A stretch of DNA of 64,000 bases from Sipunculus nudus (Eukaryota > Annelida > Sipuncula > Golfingiida > Sipunculidae): positions 24,034,058-24,098,057 of the forward strand of contig CM049310.1 of assembly GCA_026874595.1 (NCBI GenBank). Direction: 5' to 3'. The notes under the pieces were generated by a model, which saw nothing but the letters and a program-made list of their open reading frames with translations, was not told the origin of the DNA and did not search any database. Shown in pieces: positions 9,741 to 20,428 of the stretch. Each line of letters opens with the position of its first letter. Position 1 is the first letter of the stretch. The translations under genes were made by a program, and so were the position numbers.

Positions 9741-11454
9741 CTTGGGTTTAAACCAGTGTCTTAGAAGGGTAATCATACAGAACTCGAGAAACTGAAGAAT
9801 AGTGGCCTGAAACCGCGAATGTTCAATTTTGTTAACAATATGAAAGAACTTTTCATTTTTAGCTCTTGGAGTCGAGCAGAAGTCGATTGATGTCAGTTCA
9901 TATTTCAGAAATGCAAGCATCATATATTTAGAATAGTCCGGACATGGTATATAAGAAGGTTAAAAAGTCTACAAAAATGTCCTTTTCATATAAATGCTAA
10001 TTTGTACACTGAAAACATTACCTCAGGGACTGCATTAGTTTCAATTCGATTTAGGAAGTTCAGAAGGAGCAGGTTGGTTGTGGCGAAGGAAACATTCACA
10101 TTAGAGGTTTGGAAACATTCAGGAAAGTGACAATCTTATAATTTCATGAAACGAAATTTGTTACGTTTTTTAAGGATGACCTCAAATGGTTGACTTAGAT
10201 TTTTTTAAATGTTCACTGGCTTAAGGAGAAGGATACAACCCAATGCTGCATCAGATTGTTATAACGACATATTGATATGAAAAAAAGACCTAAATAACTC
10301 TCGGTCTCCTAGGGCTTGTCAGATCCTTTTGTAGCAAAGATTATGTAAGAATTCCGGCTATTTCATTCAGCTACCCTATGGATATGTCATATAAGTATGG
10401 CACTCTAAAAGGTGTTACACTATATACTGATCTCTATAAAAAATAATCGACGTCATTTTGATAGGGGATACATATATACCTATGTACCTGTTAATATGAA
10501 AATGGCCTATACACCATTTAGTTTTACATATATGGGCATACTGAGGGAACAGTGTGTGGGTTAAGTGGTGGTATAATCACACGTCACACATGGTTTAGAA
10601 ATGCTAAATAAGGAAAAGTTCCCTCGTTACCATTGTTTGGTTATAACCTGGATTACATTTAGAAGAGGGGGACTCTTGATCGGCATGCCAAAAGTGTAGG
10701 TCAGTTGGCTTAATTTACAAGTTTGATTCATTACGAAAAATTATGTCAAGAAGTTCTCCAACAAAATCCTTGACAATGAAATCTGTTTTATTCTTAACTG
10801 CGACTGATGAATGTCCTTTGCTTTTTGCAAGAACGATGATCCTTTCACGCAATGAAGAAACACTTGGCTTCTGATAATCTGTATAGTCGTATAAAGACGT
10901 TTAACATAAAACAGCTAATGCGACAGAACCATGACGGTTGCAATTTCCTGCCCGGTGTCCAGGGAATCAGTGTTCGTGTAATTGCCGTTTATTGCATTTC
11001 CTCAACCAATTTAGTTCCCAGAATGTTCAAGGATACGAATGATTATAAATCTTGTTTATTTATATCTCCTTTCTAGTCCAGAAAAGAGACCAGCGGCAGT
11101 TAGATTGTAGACAAAAACAGATCTAAATGTCCCTAAAACCATTTTTGTTAATCTTCCCACATGACAGTACTGAGGATTTCATATGTCTACCTTCTCGTAT
11201 TTACATCCTGTGTTTTCATATCGTATTACAGGGAGCTAAAAATCTAAACTCTTTCTTGTCACGTTGAAAGCTTCTGTGTTCATAGTTTGCATTTAGGAGC
11301 GCTAAGTTAATTCTGTTTCTTATCAAACCCAAATGTATTTATGATAATATCTTTTTAGCAATAAATAATCAAGGCTTATTGTATTTCTCTTCATTCCAAC
11401 AACATTTGTTGATCATATCGAGGAGCTGCAAGTCTTGGCTTGATCTTCCTAAAG
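9740..11454. other. No feature seen
   Basis: AT-rich sequence without tandem arrays or convincing exon signals. A 74-codon plus-strand frame at 10852-11076 has no supporting context. Confidence 0.4.
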
Positions 11455-12116
11455 TCACCTTGTCCAATAAGTATAGATTTACGGTACGTCAGGGTGTATC
11501 ACCTTGTTCTGTAAGTTTCGATATACGGTACGTCAGGGGATTTCACCTTGTTCTATAAGTATAGAATTACGGTACGTCAGGGGGTATCACTTTGTTCTGT
11601 AAGTATTGATATACGGTACGTCAGGGGATATCACCTTGTTCTATAAGTTTCGATTTACGGTACGTCAGGGGGTATCACGTTGTTCTAATAAGTATCGATT
11701 TACGGTACGTCAGAAGTATCACTTTGCTCTATAAGAACCGATTTACGGTACGTCAGGGGGTATCACGTTGCTCTAATAAGTATAGATTTTCGGTACGTCA
11801 GGGGGTATCACCTTATTCTATAAGTATAGATTTTCGGTACGCCAGGGAGAATCATATTGTTCTATAAGTATAGATTTTCGGTACGTCAGTTGTTATATAA
11901 GAATCGATTTACGGTGCGTCAGGAGTATCACGTTGTTCTATAAGTATCGATTTACGGTACGTCAGGGGGTATCACCTTGTTCTATAAGCATCGATTTACG
12001 GTACGTCAGGGGTAACACCTTGTTCTATAAGCATCGATTTACGGTACGTCAGGGGTAACACCATGTTCTATAAGCATCGATTTACAGTACGTCGGGGGTA
12101 ATCACCTTGTTCTTCC
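11455..12116 (+). repeat. 44 bp minisatellite, ~15 copies
   Basis: CGGTACGTCAGGGGGTATCA recurs at 11482, 11526, 11570 and 11614 and onwards, with the remainder of each unit like CCTTGTTCTATAAGTATCGA plus TTTA. Copies vary by small indels. The period is not a multiple of three and no frame survives. Confidence 0.9.
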
Positions 12117-12375
12117 CATGTAAACAGTCGCTGGGTTAAGATCGTGATTCTTCTACATATCGTTTTGTGTTTCTTCTAACAATAATATCTTTTGTGTTGA
12201 TACCGTAGGGAGCTGAAATTCTGGTTTTTTTTTCAATCACATATCTTTTAAGGTTTATATTATTCCAAGGAGCGTCATGAATTGGCGATCATTGTGTCAA
12301 CAACCATAGAACGCCATAAAGTCATGTTCGCCGGACCTTTTATTAACAGACCCACGGTACTTCTAAGGATCGTCA

Positions 12376-13276
12376 TAGCCCATTGTTCTTCAAAGGACCG
12401 TCGAGTACGCGATATAGATGTGTCCAGGACCCATGGTTCTTCTAAGACCCGCAGGTACGCGATGTCTCTGGTCCCGGAACCGAAAGTCCCTCTGAGGACC
12501 GTCATGTAAGGGATATCCATTTATCCAGAACCCATGCATGATTCTTCTAAGGACCATCGTTAACGCGATATCCAAAAGTCGAGAGCCCATGGTTCTTCTA
12601 GGGACCGTCATGAACGCGATATCCATGTGTCGAGAACCCATGGTTCTTCTAGGGACCGTCATGAACGCGATACCCATATGTCGGAAACCCATGGTTCTTC
12701 TAGGGACCGTCATGTACGCGATATCCATGTGTCGGAAACCCATGGTTCTTCTATGGACCGTCATGTACGCGATATCAATGTGTCGAAAACCCATGGTTCT
12801 TCTAGGGACCGTCATGTACGCGATATCCATGTGTCGGAAACCCATGATTCTTCTAGGGACCATCATGTACGCGCTATCATGTGTCGAGAACCCATGGTTC
12901 TTCTAGGGACCGTCATAAAAGCGATACCCATGTGTCGGAAACCCATGGTTCTTCTAGGGACCGTCATAAACGCGATATCCATGTGTCGAGAACCCATGGT
13001 TCTTCTAGGGACCGTCATGTACGCGATATCCATGTGTCGGAAACCCATGGTTCTTCTAGGGACCGTCATGTACGCGATATCAATGTGTCGAAAACCCATG
13101 GTTCTTCTAGGGACCGTCATGTACGCGATATCCATGTGTCGGAAACCCATGATTCTTCTAGGGACCGTCATGTACGCGATATCAATATGTCGAGAACCCA
13201 TGGTTCTTCTTGTGACCATCATGTACGCGCTATCCATGTGTCGAGAATCCATGGTTCTTCTAGGGAGCGTCTTGTC
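12376..13276 (+). repeat. 51 bp minisatellite, ~17 copies
   Basis: GACCGTCATG recurs at 12603, 12654, 12705 and 12756. The unit contains the palindromes GATATC and CCATGG. The first copies (12376-12560) are more diverged. The 51 bp period keeps frames open in several phases on both strands (up to 222 codons on plus, 158 on minus; 17-residue repeats such as HVSETHGSSRDRHVRDI). No single frame is favoured and no signal peptide, exon boundary or conserved start is visible, so coding is unlikely. A ~306 bp block of six units is repeated: variant units at about 12776 recur at about 13081. Confidence 0.9.
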
Positions 13277-13279
13277 ACA

Positions 13280-14985
13280 TAAGTATAAAATTTAAGGAAC
13301 GGATATTAATATTATTTTTTTATTATATCAGAGATGATTATAATATTGTTCGGTTTTCTTGTACACAGTAAAGGTTAGGGTATAAAAATTTTATAAATGT
13401 GTTGTTCACAGTACTTGTTTTATTTGAAATAACAGCATAAAATATTTAAATTAGCTTTACTGCTACTGTTGATTTGAATAAGTTGTATATATCTTTTACG
13501 AATTCTGTATTAATATATAGTCGTTGTTTTATTTTTTTATCAAAAAGAAAAAAAAATAAAATATTAATAACCGCACTGGCAGTAGGCCTTATTTATGATA
13601 TAATATAAAGATATATTTATACAGATACGAATGTGTAAATTTGTATAAAACAGGCGGTCTCCATGTGTGCGTGGCAGGTCTTGTTCAATACAACTTGAAT
13701 ATTACGACAGATCAAAGTAGGAAAACCTGCTTCTTTGAAGATACCAAGTACATCAGGAAAAAAGAAAATGCCATTTACATTCCATTAACAAGCTTGTGTA
13801 TTAAGCCTGGCACATGAGCGTGCCGAATACCTGTGTCACAATCACAGGTCCCTCTGATAACATGCTGACTGTTTGTATATTTTATTTCAAAGAAAGGAGC
13901 CAGCTTAGTTTGTAGGTTTTTTTGCCTGAATACTCTGAACACCAGAAGAAGAAACATGTATGCCACCGAAGTGTGCGTGTTAGATGATGATGTACATAAT
14001 GCCATCAAAGACCATCATAAGGTAACAGCACATCTGTGCTTTTTATATTTCCTCCCCTGAGAAAATTTATCACGCGTCTCTTCTCCGTACGAAAATCGTG
14101 TTATTAATTCTTGCCAGAAATGAAAGAGGTTCCTACCAAAAGAATGTATTATCAGGTGGAGCATAGCATTGCACCAAACATGAATAAAATTTTAGGGTGG
14201 GACTGTTGGAAATTGATTCACACCACCTTTTGAAGTTGCAACTTGCTTCCAGTTGTGCGTGGCGTGCCTGGTGAAAACTAAACCTTTAGTATCCTTTATT
14301 CCATATTTATTCTCTTTGATCTAAATGTTAGACGACCCCTGTATCAGCGCCAATAAATATGACAGGTTATTTAAATAGAAAGCTCTCAAATTTCAGATTC
14401 TACATGAACGAAGGGGTTTAAGGTTTAACCTGTATGTTGAGGCAGCGCCAGTGAAATTTGAAGTAATCAGCTTTAAAGGTCCTACATGTTTTATGTTACG
14501 TGAAATTGGATGTAACATTTACTGAAGGGTCTTTGATTCATCAGACTAAAGAAACGGCAGTACTAAGATGGTTTTTGTTTTATTCCAAAGAATCCATGGT
14601 TTTATACTGAAGAATCCCACAGCGATCTAGTCTAATGACCTTTCCCTGCATTGTTTTTACCGTATTCCGTAAATGGCACCGTGCAGGTGGTTCTTCCCCG
14701 CAGCACCGGGACCGGAGGGTTCTGAATTCGAAGAAAAATACTACTCACGAGTTCATTTAAAGGATAGTCCTAAAATTCACATCGGTATGATTAAAATAAA
14801 TGCCCCGAGTGTGTGCGTACGTAATTGTTTGATAAAAGGGCTCAAGTAAAGAAGACAAGTGAGAAAGTATCCCATTAAATCTCAAGGCATATTGCGAGAA
14901 GAAAGAACAGTGGAAAGCAGGTCTTGTTTTCCTCAGATGAGATTGTATCATGATATGTTTTGCCGTATATGAAACATCTTCACTC
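13280..14985. other. AT-rich sequence, no firm feature
   Basis: Mostly AT-rich. A weak exon-like plus-strand stretch (about 13943-14020: acceptor-like CACCAG, short open frame, donor-like AAG|GTAACA) was noted but lacks a good pyrimidine tract. Confidence 0.35.
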
Positions 14986-14987
14986 AC

Positions 14988-15271
14988 TTCTCAGTTGATA
15001 CCATAACCGACACATTTATACTCTCTGTCAAGATACTCTGACCCATTTCCAATATCTCACACAAGCACCCACAGACAACGTTGACAGTGATAACACTATA
15101 TGGACGTAATATGTTGGCTGGTCTCCAGTAAAGGTATTGATCATTTTGATTGTAGCCGGTTGAAATCCTCGATTGCTCCCCGCTGCTTTGATGAACGACG
15201 TTAGGCAAGGCACTTGATGAAAAATTGGCCAAGGTCTCTATATTGGATGGTTGCTGGATTACATTTGTCAT
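14988..15271 (-). CDS. Candidate first coding exon, unknown protein
   Basis: A minus-strand ATG at 15271 opens 94 codons plus two nucleotides, ending at a donor, GAGAA|GTGAGT (intron from 14987); read through, a TGA follows at once. The first ~55 residues are polar and Ser/Asn/Gln-rich (including FSSSALPNVVHQSSGEQSRI). The rest is more hydrophobic (RPYSVITVNVVCGCLC), which could be the start of a membrane segment. Resemblance to the first helix of small tetraspan families is too weak to name. Upstream on this strand are bZIP-like sites: TTACGTAA (about 15380-15387) and TGACGTAA (about 15490-15497). A TATATAATA lies too close to the ATG to serve it. Confidence 0.3.
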
Positions 15272-15540
15272 GTATTATATACGAGTGCTGCTAAATGTAG
15301 CGGTAAAGCTGGGCAGTGACAGTTGTTGTCTGTAATGTGGTCTATACCAGAGCATTATGATTCGTGCATCACACATTCATTACGTAACCCTTGTCTCTTT
15401 TTTTTTGACATATCAGTTCGTTATTGGGCTTACATTGTCTCCCCACTATGACTAAAGACGTGAGTCGTCATGGGCGGAACTCTGGCTGTCCCTTACGTCA
15501 CCGGCCTGTAAGGCGATCATCTCTTTGTAGAGATCATAGA
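15272..15540 (-). promoter_or_regulatory. Possible upstream region of the 15.27 kb candidate exon
   Basis: Two ACGT-cored sites within about 110 bp, TTACGTAA and TGACGTAA (minus strand), match bZIP/CRE-type recognition sequences. There is no TATA box at a suitable distance. The link to the candidate exon is inferred only from position. Confidence 0.2.
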
Positions 15541-15894
15541 ACCTGACACGGAGGGCAGTAAAGAGAGGCCGTAGACGCCTTTCTCCTTTTGTTATTCGAG
15601 GCTTCGGTTACTTGTAAATATTTAGGTTTTGGTTTATTTACTGTCTCTATATGCAAAAAGGGACATTTAGTATTCATATTATAAAACATTAAGTGATAGG
15701 TGTGTTGTCTATGCTCCATTCCATAACCCTTGTGGCCTTGTAATATATTTTATAGTGTGTTAAAACTTGCCTTTTTTTGTCTCAGAGCCAGTATAGAACG
15801 GTGTGACGAGTAAATTCCATATGATATAATTGATATGAAGTATGACAAAACAGTCCATTGCGTAGCGACATTTCACTGACGATTTTATCAGTTT

Positions 15895-17640
15895 TTTAGC
15901 TCAGCTGATACAAGTCATATGAGCTTAAGCAATCACTCTTTCTCCGTCGTCCGTCCGGCCGTCCGGTCGTCCGTATCCCAGAATAAAGGAAAATTTCATA
16001 CAAAAAATCAAGTATCTGAACAGCTTATGCATCGATAACCATTATTCTTTGCATTCATATTGATCATGCAGTGTTGCATCAGTTTCTGCAGACTGGTGGC
16101 GCCACCTGTATTTTTTTCGATTATTTTAACTATTTTTTTCTCTGTTTTTGAGACCTTTAAAGATGCGGTCATTTGTTAAAAGGCCACAGACCTTAACAGC
16201 TGGACCTAGAATCTTTTATCTTGACACCCAGTGAGGTCCATGAAAAATCCTCTTGGAAACTTAAAATTAGGTCTCTGTTACCAATATTCTTCCAGCTATT
16301 ATGCTCCAAAGTACCCCCAGGAATAATGGAAAATTTTATGCAAAAGCTAAGGTATCTGAACAACTAATACATTGGCCACAATGATTCTTTGCATGGATAT
16401 TGATCATTGAGTGTTTCTTCAGTTTCTGCAGACTGGTGGCGTCACTTGTATTTTATTCGATTTTTTACGATTTTTTTCTCAATTTGTAAGACCTTTAAAG
16501 ATGCGGTCAACTGTTAACAGGGAACACATTGTAACCGCTGGACCTAGAATCTTTCAACTTGACATCCAGAGAGGTCCATGAAACATATGTTAACAGGGCA
16601 CAAATCGTAACCACTAGACCTAGAATCTTTTTACTTGATCCAGAGATGTCCATGAAAATCTTTTTGGAAACTTAAAATTAGGTCTCTGTTACCAATATTC
16701 TTCCAGCTATTATGCTCCAAAGTACCCCCAGGAATAATGGAAAATTTTATGCAAAAGCTAAGGTATCTGAACAACTAATACATTGGCCACAATGATTCTT
16801 TGCATTCATATTGATCATGGAGTGTTTAATCAGTTTCTGCAGACTGGTGGCGCCACATGTATTTTTTCGATATTTTACGATTTTTTTCTCTATTTTGGAG
16901 ACCTTTAAAGATGCGGTCTACTGTTAACAGGGCACAAATCGTAACAGCTGGACCTAGAATCTTCTTTCTTGATATGCAAGGAGGCCCATGAAAAGTCTTT
17001 TAGGAAGCCTAAAATTAGATCTCTGTTACCCCAGACCTCTCAGCTATGGGGCTTCGAAGTACCCCCCAGAGTTATTAAAAAGTTGATACAAAAGCTCAGG
17101 TATCTGAACAACTAATGCATTGATCACCATGATTCTTTGCATGGATACTGGTCATGGAATATTTCATCAGTCCGCAGACTGGTTTTGCCACCTGTATATT
17201 TTTTTAGATTTTTTTTCGTTGTTTTTTAGACCGTTAAAGATGTGTTCATCTGTTAACAGGGCATATATCGTAATGACTTGACCTATCTATATATGAATCT
17301 TGTACCTTGACATGCAGGGAGGCCCATGCAAAGCCTCCTAGAACTTTCAACTTGAAATCCTGGAAGATTCATGAAAAGTCTCCAAGGAAACCTGAAATTA
17401 GGTCTCTCTTACCCATACCATATGAGCTATGGCGCACAAAAGTGCCCTCAAAATAATTAAAAGTTTAAAACAAAAGCAGGGCACATATCATAAACATTGG
17501 ACCTAGAATCTTCCAATTTGACATCCAGGGAGATCCATCAAAATCTCCTTGCAAACTTGAAATTATAGGTGTCTATAACTTATATTTTCCATCTTATGAA
17601 GCATGTTTGAGCACCCCAGAATTAATGCAAAATACATACA
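15895..17640 (+). repeat. Bivalve-type dispersed repeat, ~340-415 bp tandem units
   Basis: It opens with TTTTTTAGCTCAGCTGATAC, CATATGAGCTTAAGC and a CCGTCGTCCGTCCGGCCGTC tract, an opening I associate with a repeat widespread in bivalve non-coding DNA. Four or more units follow. The block CAGGAATAATGGAAAATTTT ... GGTATCTGAACAACTAATAC ... GATTCTTTGCAT recurs near 15975, 16314, 16729 and 17064, each followed by TTTCTGCAGACTGGTGGCG and GGACCTAGAATCTT. Units decay toward the 3' end. No coding frame. Confidence 0.75.
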
Positions 17641-17783
17641 AATTGCGAAAGTCCTCTGGAATGGGTGGAAGGATTGTCAAAAAATTTGGTGCGCTTATGC
17701 GTCTTAATGAACTTATGCTAACTTGCATTAATGATTGTGCCACCTACATTATCTTAATTAGCTCCCTATGCAAGAACATATTG

Positions 17784-18125
17784 TCAACATGTCAGTCGGC
17801 TGAGCGTCATGACCCATGGGTCACTTGTTTTGTGTACCGATAATTGTAAAAACAGAAAAATCTTGAAACGCCAGTTGTTCAAGATGTTTGAAAAGAGTAT
17901 AGAAATTTCATCTGTGTCCATAAGAAGATCTGACAGGTTATCGTTTACTGATATGTACATCCTCCGTTGATAAACCCCCGTACAGAAAACGCTATCGTTC
18001 GTCGTAAACAATAACCCGGGGTACGCGCAGTATCTGAGAGATATGCGGACCATCAAATTTGCCACCTCTACATATTTAATAGGTTCGTAGAAAAAAGTTT
18101 GCCTGTCCGTAAACCGGGCTACCAT
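17784..18125 (-). CDS. Unexplained 113-residue minus-strand reading frame
   Basis: ATG at 18125 to a stop at 17784, in sequence more CpG-rich than its surroundings. Composition looks protein-like (for example FYEPIKYVEVANLMVRISLR near the start and LSDLLMDTDEISILFSNILN in the middle) and lacks low-complexity runs. A strong minus-strand acceptor (TTCTCGCTTTGTTGCAG|AC, exon from 18286) lies ~160 bp upstream, with short upstream ORFs between, so this could be the coding part of an internal or last exon. No poly(A) signal or recognised domain was seen. It may instead be a decayed fragment. Confidence 0.22.
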   Translation of the reverse strand: MVARFTDRQTFFYEPIKYVEVANLMVRISLRYCAYPGLLFTTNDSVFCTGVYQRRMYISVNDNLSDLLMDTDEISILFSNILNNWRFKIFLFLQLSVHKTSDPWVMTLSRLTC

Positions 18126-18299
18126 ACGATTCCAAATATCAGATCTTATGTGGACAGATCAATCAGACGGCCACTATACGTGCAGCGGACTTAACTTTTC
18201 ATGGTAACATCCCACGGGAGTCAACGCAGTGATAACGGCTACTCAGGAAAAAGCATCGTGCGTGTCATTCGAAAATTTATGACAGTCTGCAACAAAGCG

Positions 18300-18985
18300 A
18301 GAACAAAAAAAAATAAAGTTTGAATTTATTGTGTATGTGATATTTGAGGATATTCTTTTGGGGATTAAAACATATTTAAACATTTCTCCTTACTGCATCT
18401 ACGAGGCTAACATTTTTAAAGTTAAGCCGTTGTTAAAACATAGTTGGTGTATCTTAAAAGCTTATTATAGGCTATTTTATACCATATATACACTCTATAC
18501 TATTTTACGTTTTGGTTTCGTTTTTCGTTACAAACCAGAATACAAGGAGTATAGCCAATTGAAACCATGTGAAGGCAATTGTTATCCAGTATTTTTAAAA
18601 TATAAAATTCTATTGATATTCATCAAGAATTTTTGAAAATATATTTTACCATTACAATATTACTTTAAATCATACAGGAAGACACCAGAATCATAACTGG
18701 ATACATAGGAAATGGAGTTTTTTCTGCGACGTTTGCTTAGATTTAAACTGGAGTTTCTGAAAAAAAGGTAATGCTCACTTGGTATTTTTATTCTTCAAAG
18801 GTAGTTAAGTACAGGTAAATTTCAAATAGCCTAGCGTGATAGTGTTTGAAATAGCCAGGTCGAAAGAATAAAGATTCAAAAGTGTCAAGGTACACATGGT
18901 TTAAACAATTAACTTCATGATTTTTCCGTCTTTTAATTTTTCCTTAATATAAGCCCCTGTATTTCCTACCAAATATATTCAGGCA
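18300..18985. other. AT-rich sequence, weak exon-like signals only
   Basis: A plus-strand acceptor-like site (TTTAAATCATACAG|GA, about 18679) and donor-like AAAAG|GTAATG (about 18769) bracket 90 bp, but no frame is open across all of it. A 101-codon frame at 18331-18636 is very AT-rich and unsupported. Confidence 0.3.
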
Positions 18986-18989
18986 GTAA

Positions 18990-19250
18990 CTTTCACTTTA
19001 TACAACTGATTTTTTTTCTATAAAAAGATTCAATCTGAATCTTAATTTAGATTTATTGCAAACTTCACTACAGCACTTTCTTTTTACAATATATTTTTTC
19101 TCTATAAAGTCTCAGTCTTATACTTAATATCGATATATTACAAAATGCACTTAGAGCACTTCACTTTTTACAATTGATTTTTATCTAAACATCGTTTCAG
19201 TCTGATCTTTGATTTCAATTTATGTCAAAATGCACTCAGAGCAATTCGGC
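18990..19250 (+). repeat. 84 bp tandem repeat, 3 diverged copies
   Basis: CACTTTNTACAA starts near 18994, 19078 and 19162. Units share TGATTTTTTTCTATAAA, TTTCAGTCTGATCTTAAT and AAAATGCACTTAGAGCACTT in order. Old and AT-rich. Confidence 0.6.
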
Positions 19251-19259
19251 CAAAATCAA

Positions 19260-20428
19260 AGTTCATACATAACAAACACGGTATGAAATCACTGTAGCTT
19301 TGAATCTAAATATACAATTTCGAATGTTATATATGTAGAAATAAAACTGTATCTGTCATATTGTATCTAATTGACCGAAAAAAAAAATTCTTGCAACAGT
19401 TTAACAAATACATCCACTCAAGTTCTGATGAAACATGGGTGCATCATGAAAAATTCAATACAACCATTTTTAGACCGTCATAGCTCAAAGCAACGCGTTC
19501 TCGGGAGATATTGAAAAAACCATTAGTAATCATAAGTATGACTGAAAAGATTTGTTTTCATCCTAGTGTTACAAGGACACGCTGACATCTTTATTGACTT
19601 CAGTTTTAAGTAAAGGCGTCCCACGGACGTGGCTCGTGAGCCCCAGGTGACGGTGTGGTGGCCCTGTCTTTGTCATGTTATGGGAATAACAGAAATGCTC
19701 TCGGCTCCCACATGTATTAGTGGCATGAGGAGATCTTTGATGTACTTTGGCGACTGCTTCTTTAAGACCTTCAAAGTCAAATATAGACCTCAGAATAATG
19801 TAAGACGCTGCTGAACTGGATGCCAATGAAGTCACAGTAGCGCTGACGTTACATGTCATGATCTGTCCCTTTATGTTTTAGCCATGCGTAATCTGTCCAG
19901 TACCACAAAAAATAAATACCGTATTGTTTCATCGGGGTCCAATTTAAAACTTAGCAATGTTTCCCGCTGCAGGTAAGAGGTTGTTCGTTATGGGAGGTTA
20001 AGGTGTTTTGTCAAGAAAAATACCGATTTGCTCTTACAGAATTATAAATTTGCATTATAAATATAACAAGGGTATTTAAGGGTTGGACCTTTTCATGTAG
20101 TGCGTCACTTAAATTATATATATATGCAATTAACGTGAGGATAGGGGTACCTTTCTAGGTTTGAAAAATATATTGTTTATGATATAGAGAACAAAATCGT
20201 TTGATATTATTGGTGTATAATAACAACGGAAAAGTGTCCGGAGGGGGCAGGAACGATGAGGCTGTCACAAAATTTAACAGCCAACCAATCTAATAACATT
20301 AACATAATACGAATATTTTAACGTGTATCACATAAACATGTAAGTAAAGTGCTTAAAATTTGGTAAAAGAGTATTTATTGAAACCAAAACAGATATTGAC
20401 TGGCGAAAAGCCCAACATTCCCATGCTC
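19260..20428. other. No feature seen
   Basis: No array, inverted repeat or credible exon. Overlapping frames of 60-96 codons on opposite strands at 19569-19859 are not supported. Confidence 0.4.

Noticed and set aside
9582-9923. 113-residue minus-strand protein
   Set aside because: Its centre is a Tyr-Ile repeat from the (TA)n tract; similar artefacts occur at 45185, 55218 and 60960.
12538-13295. Repeat protein of up to 222 residues
   Set aside because: Several frames on both strands are open equally, which follows from a stop-poor 51 bp unit; no start context, exon signals or frame-specific constraint were seen.
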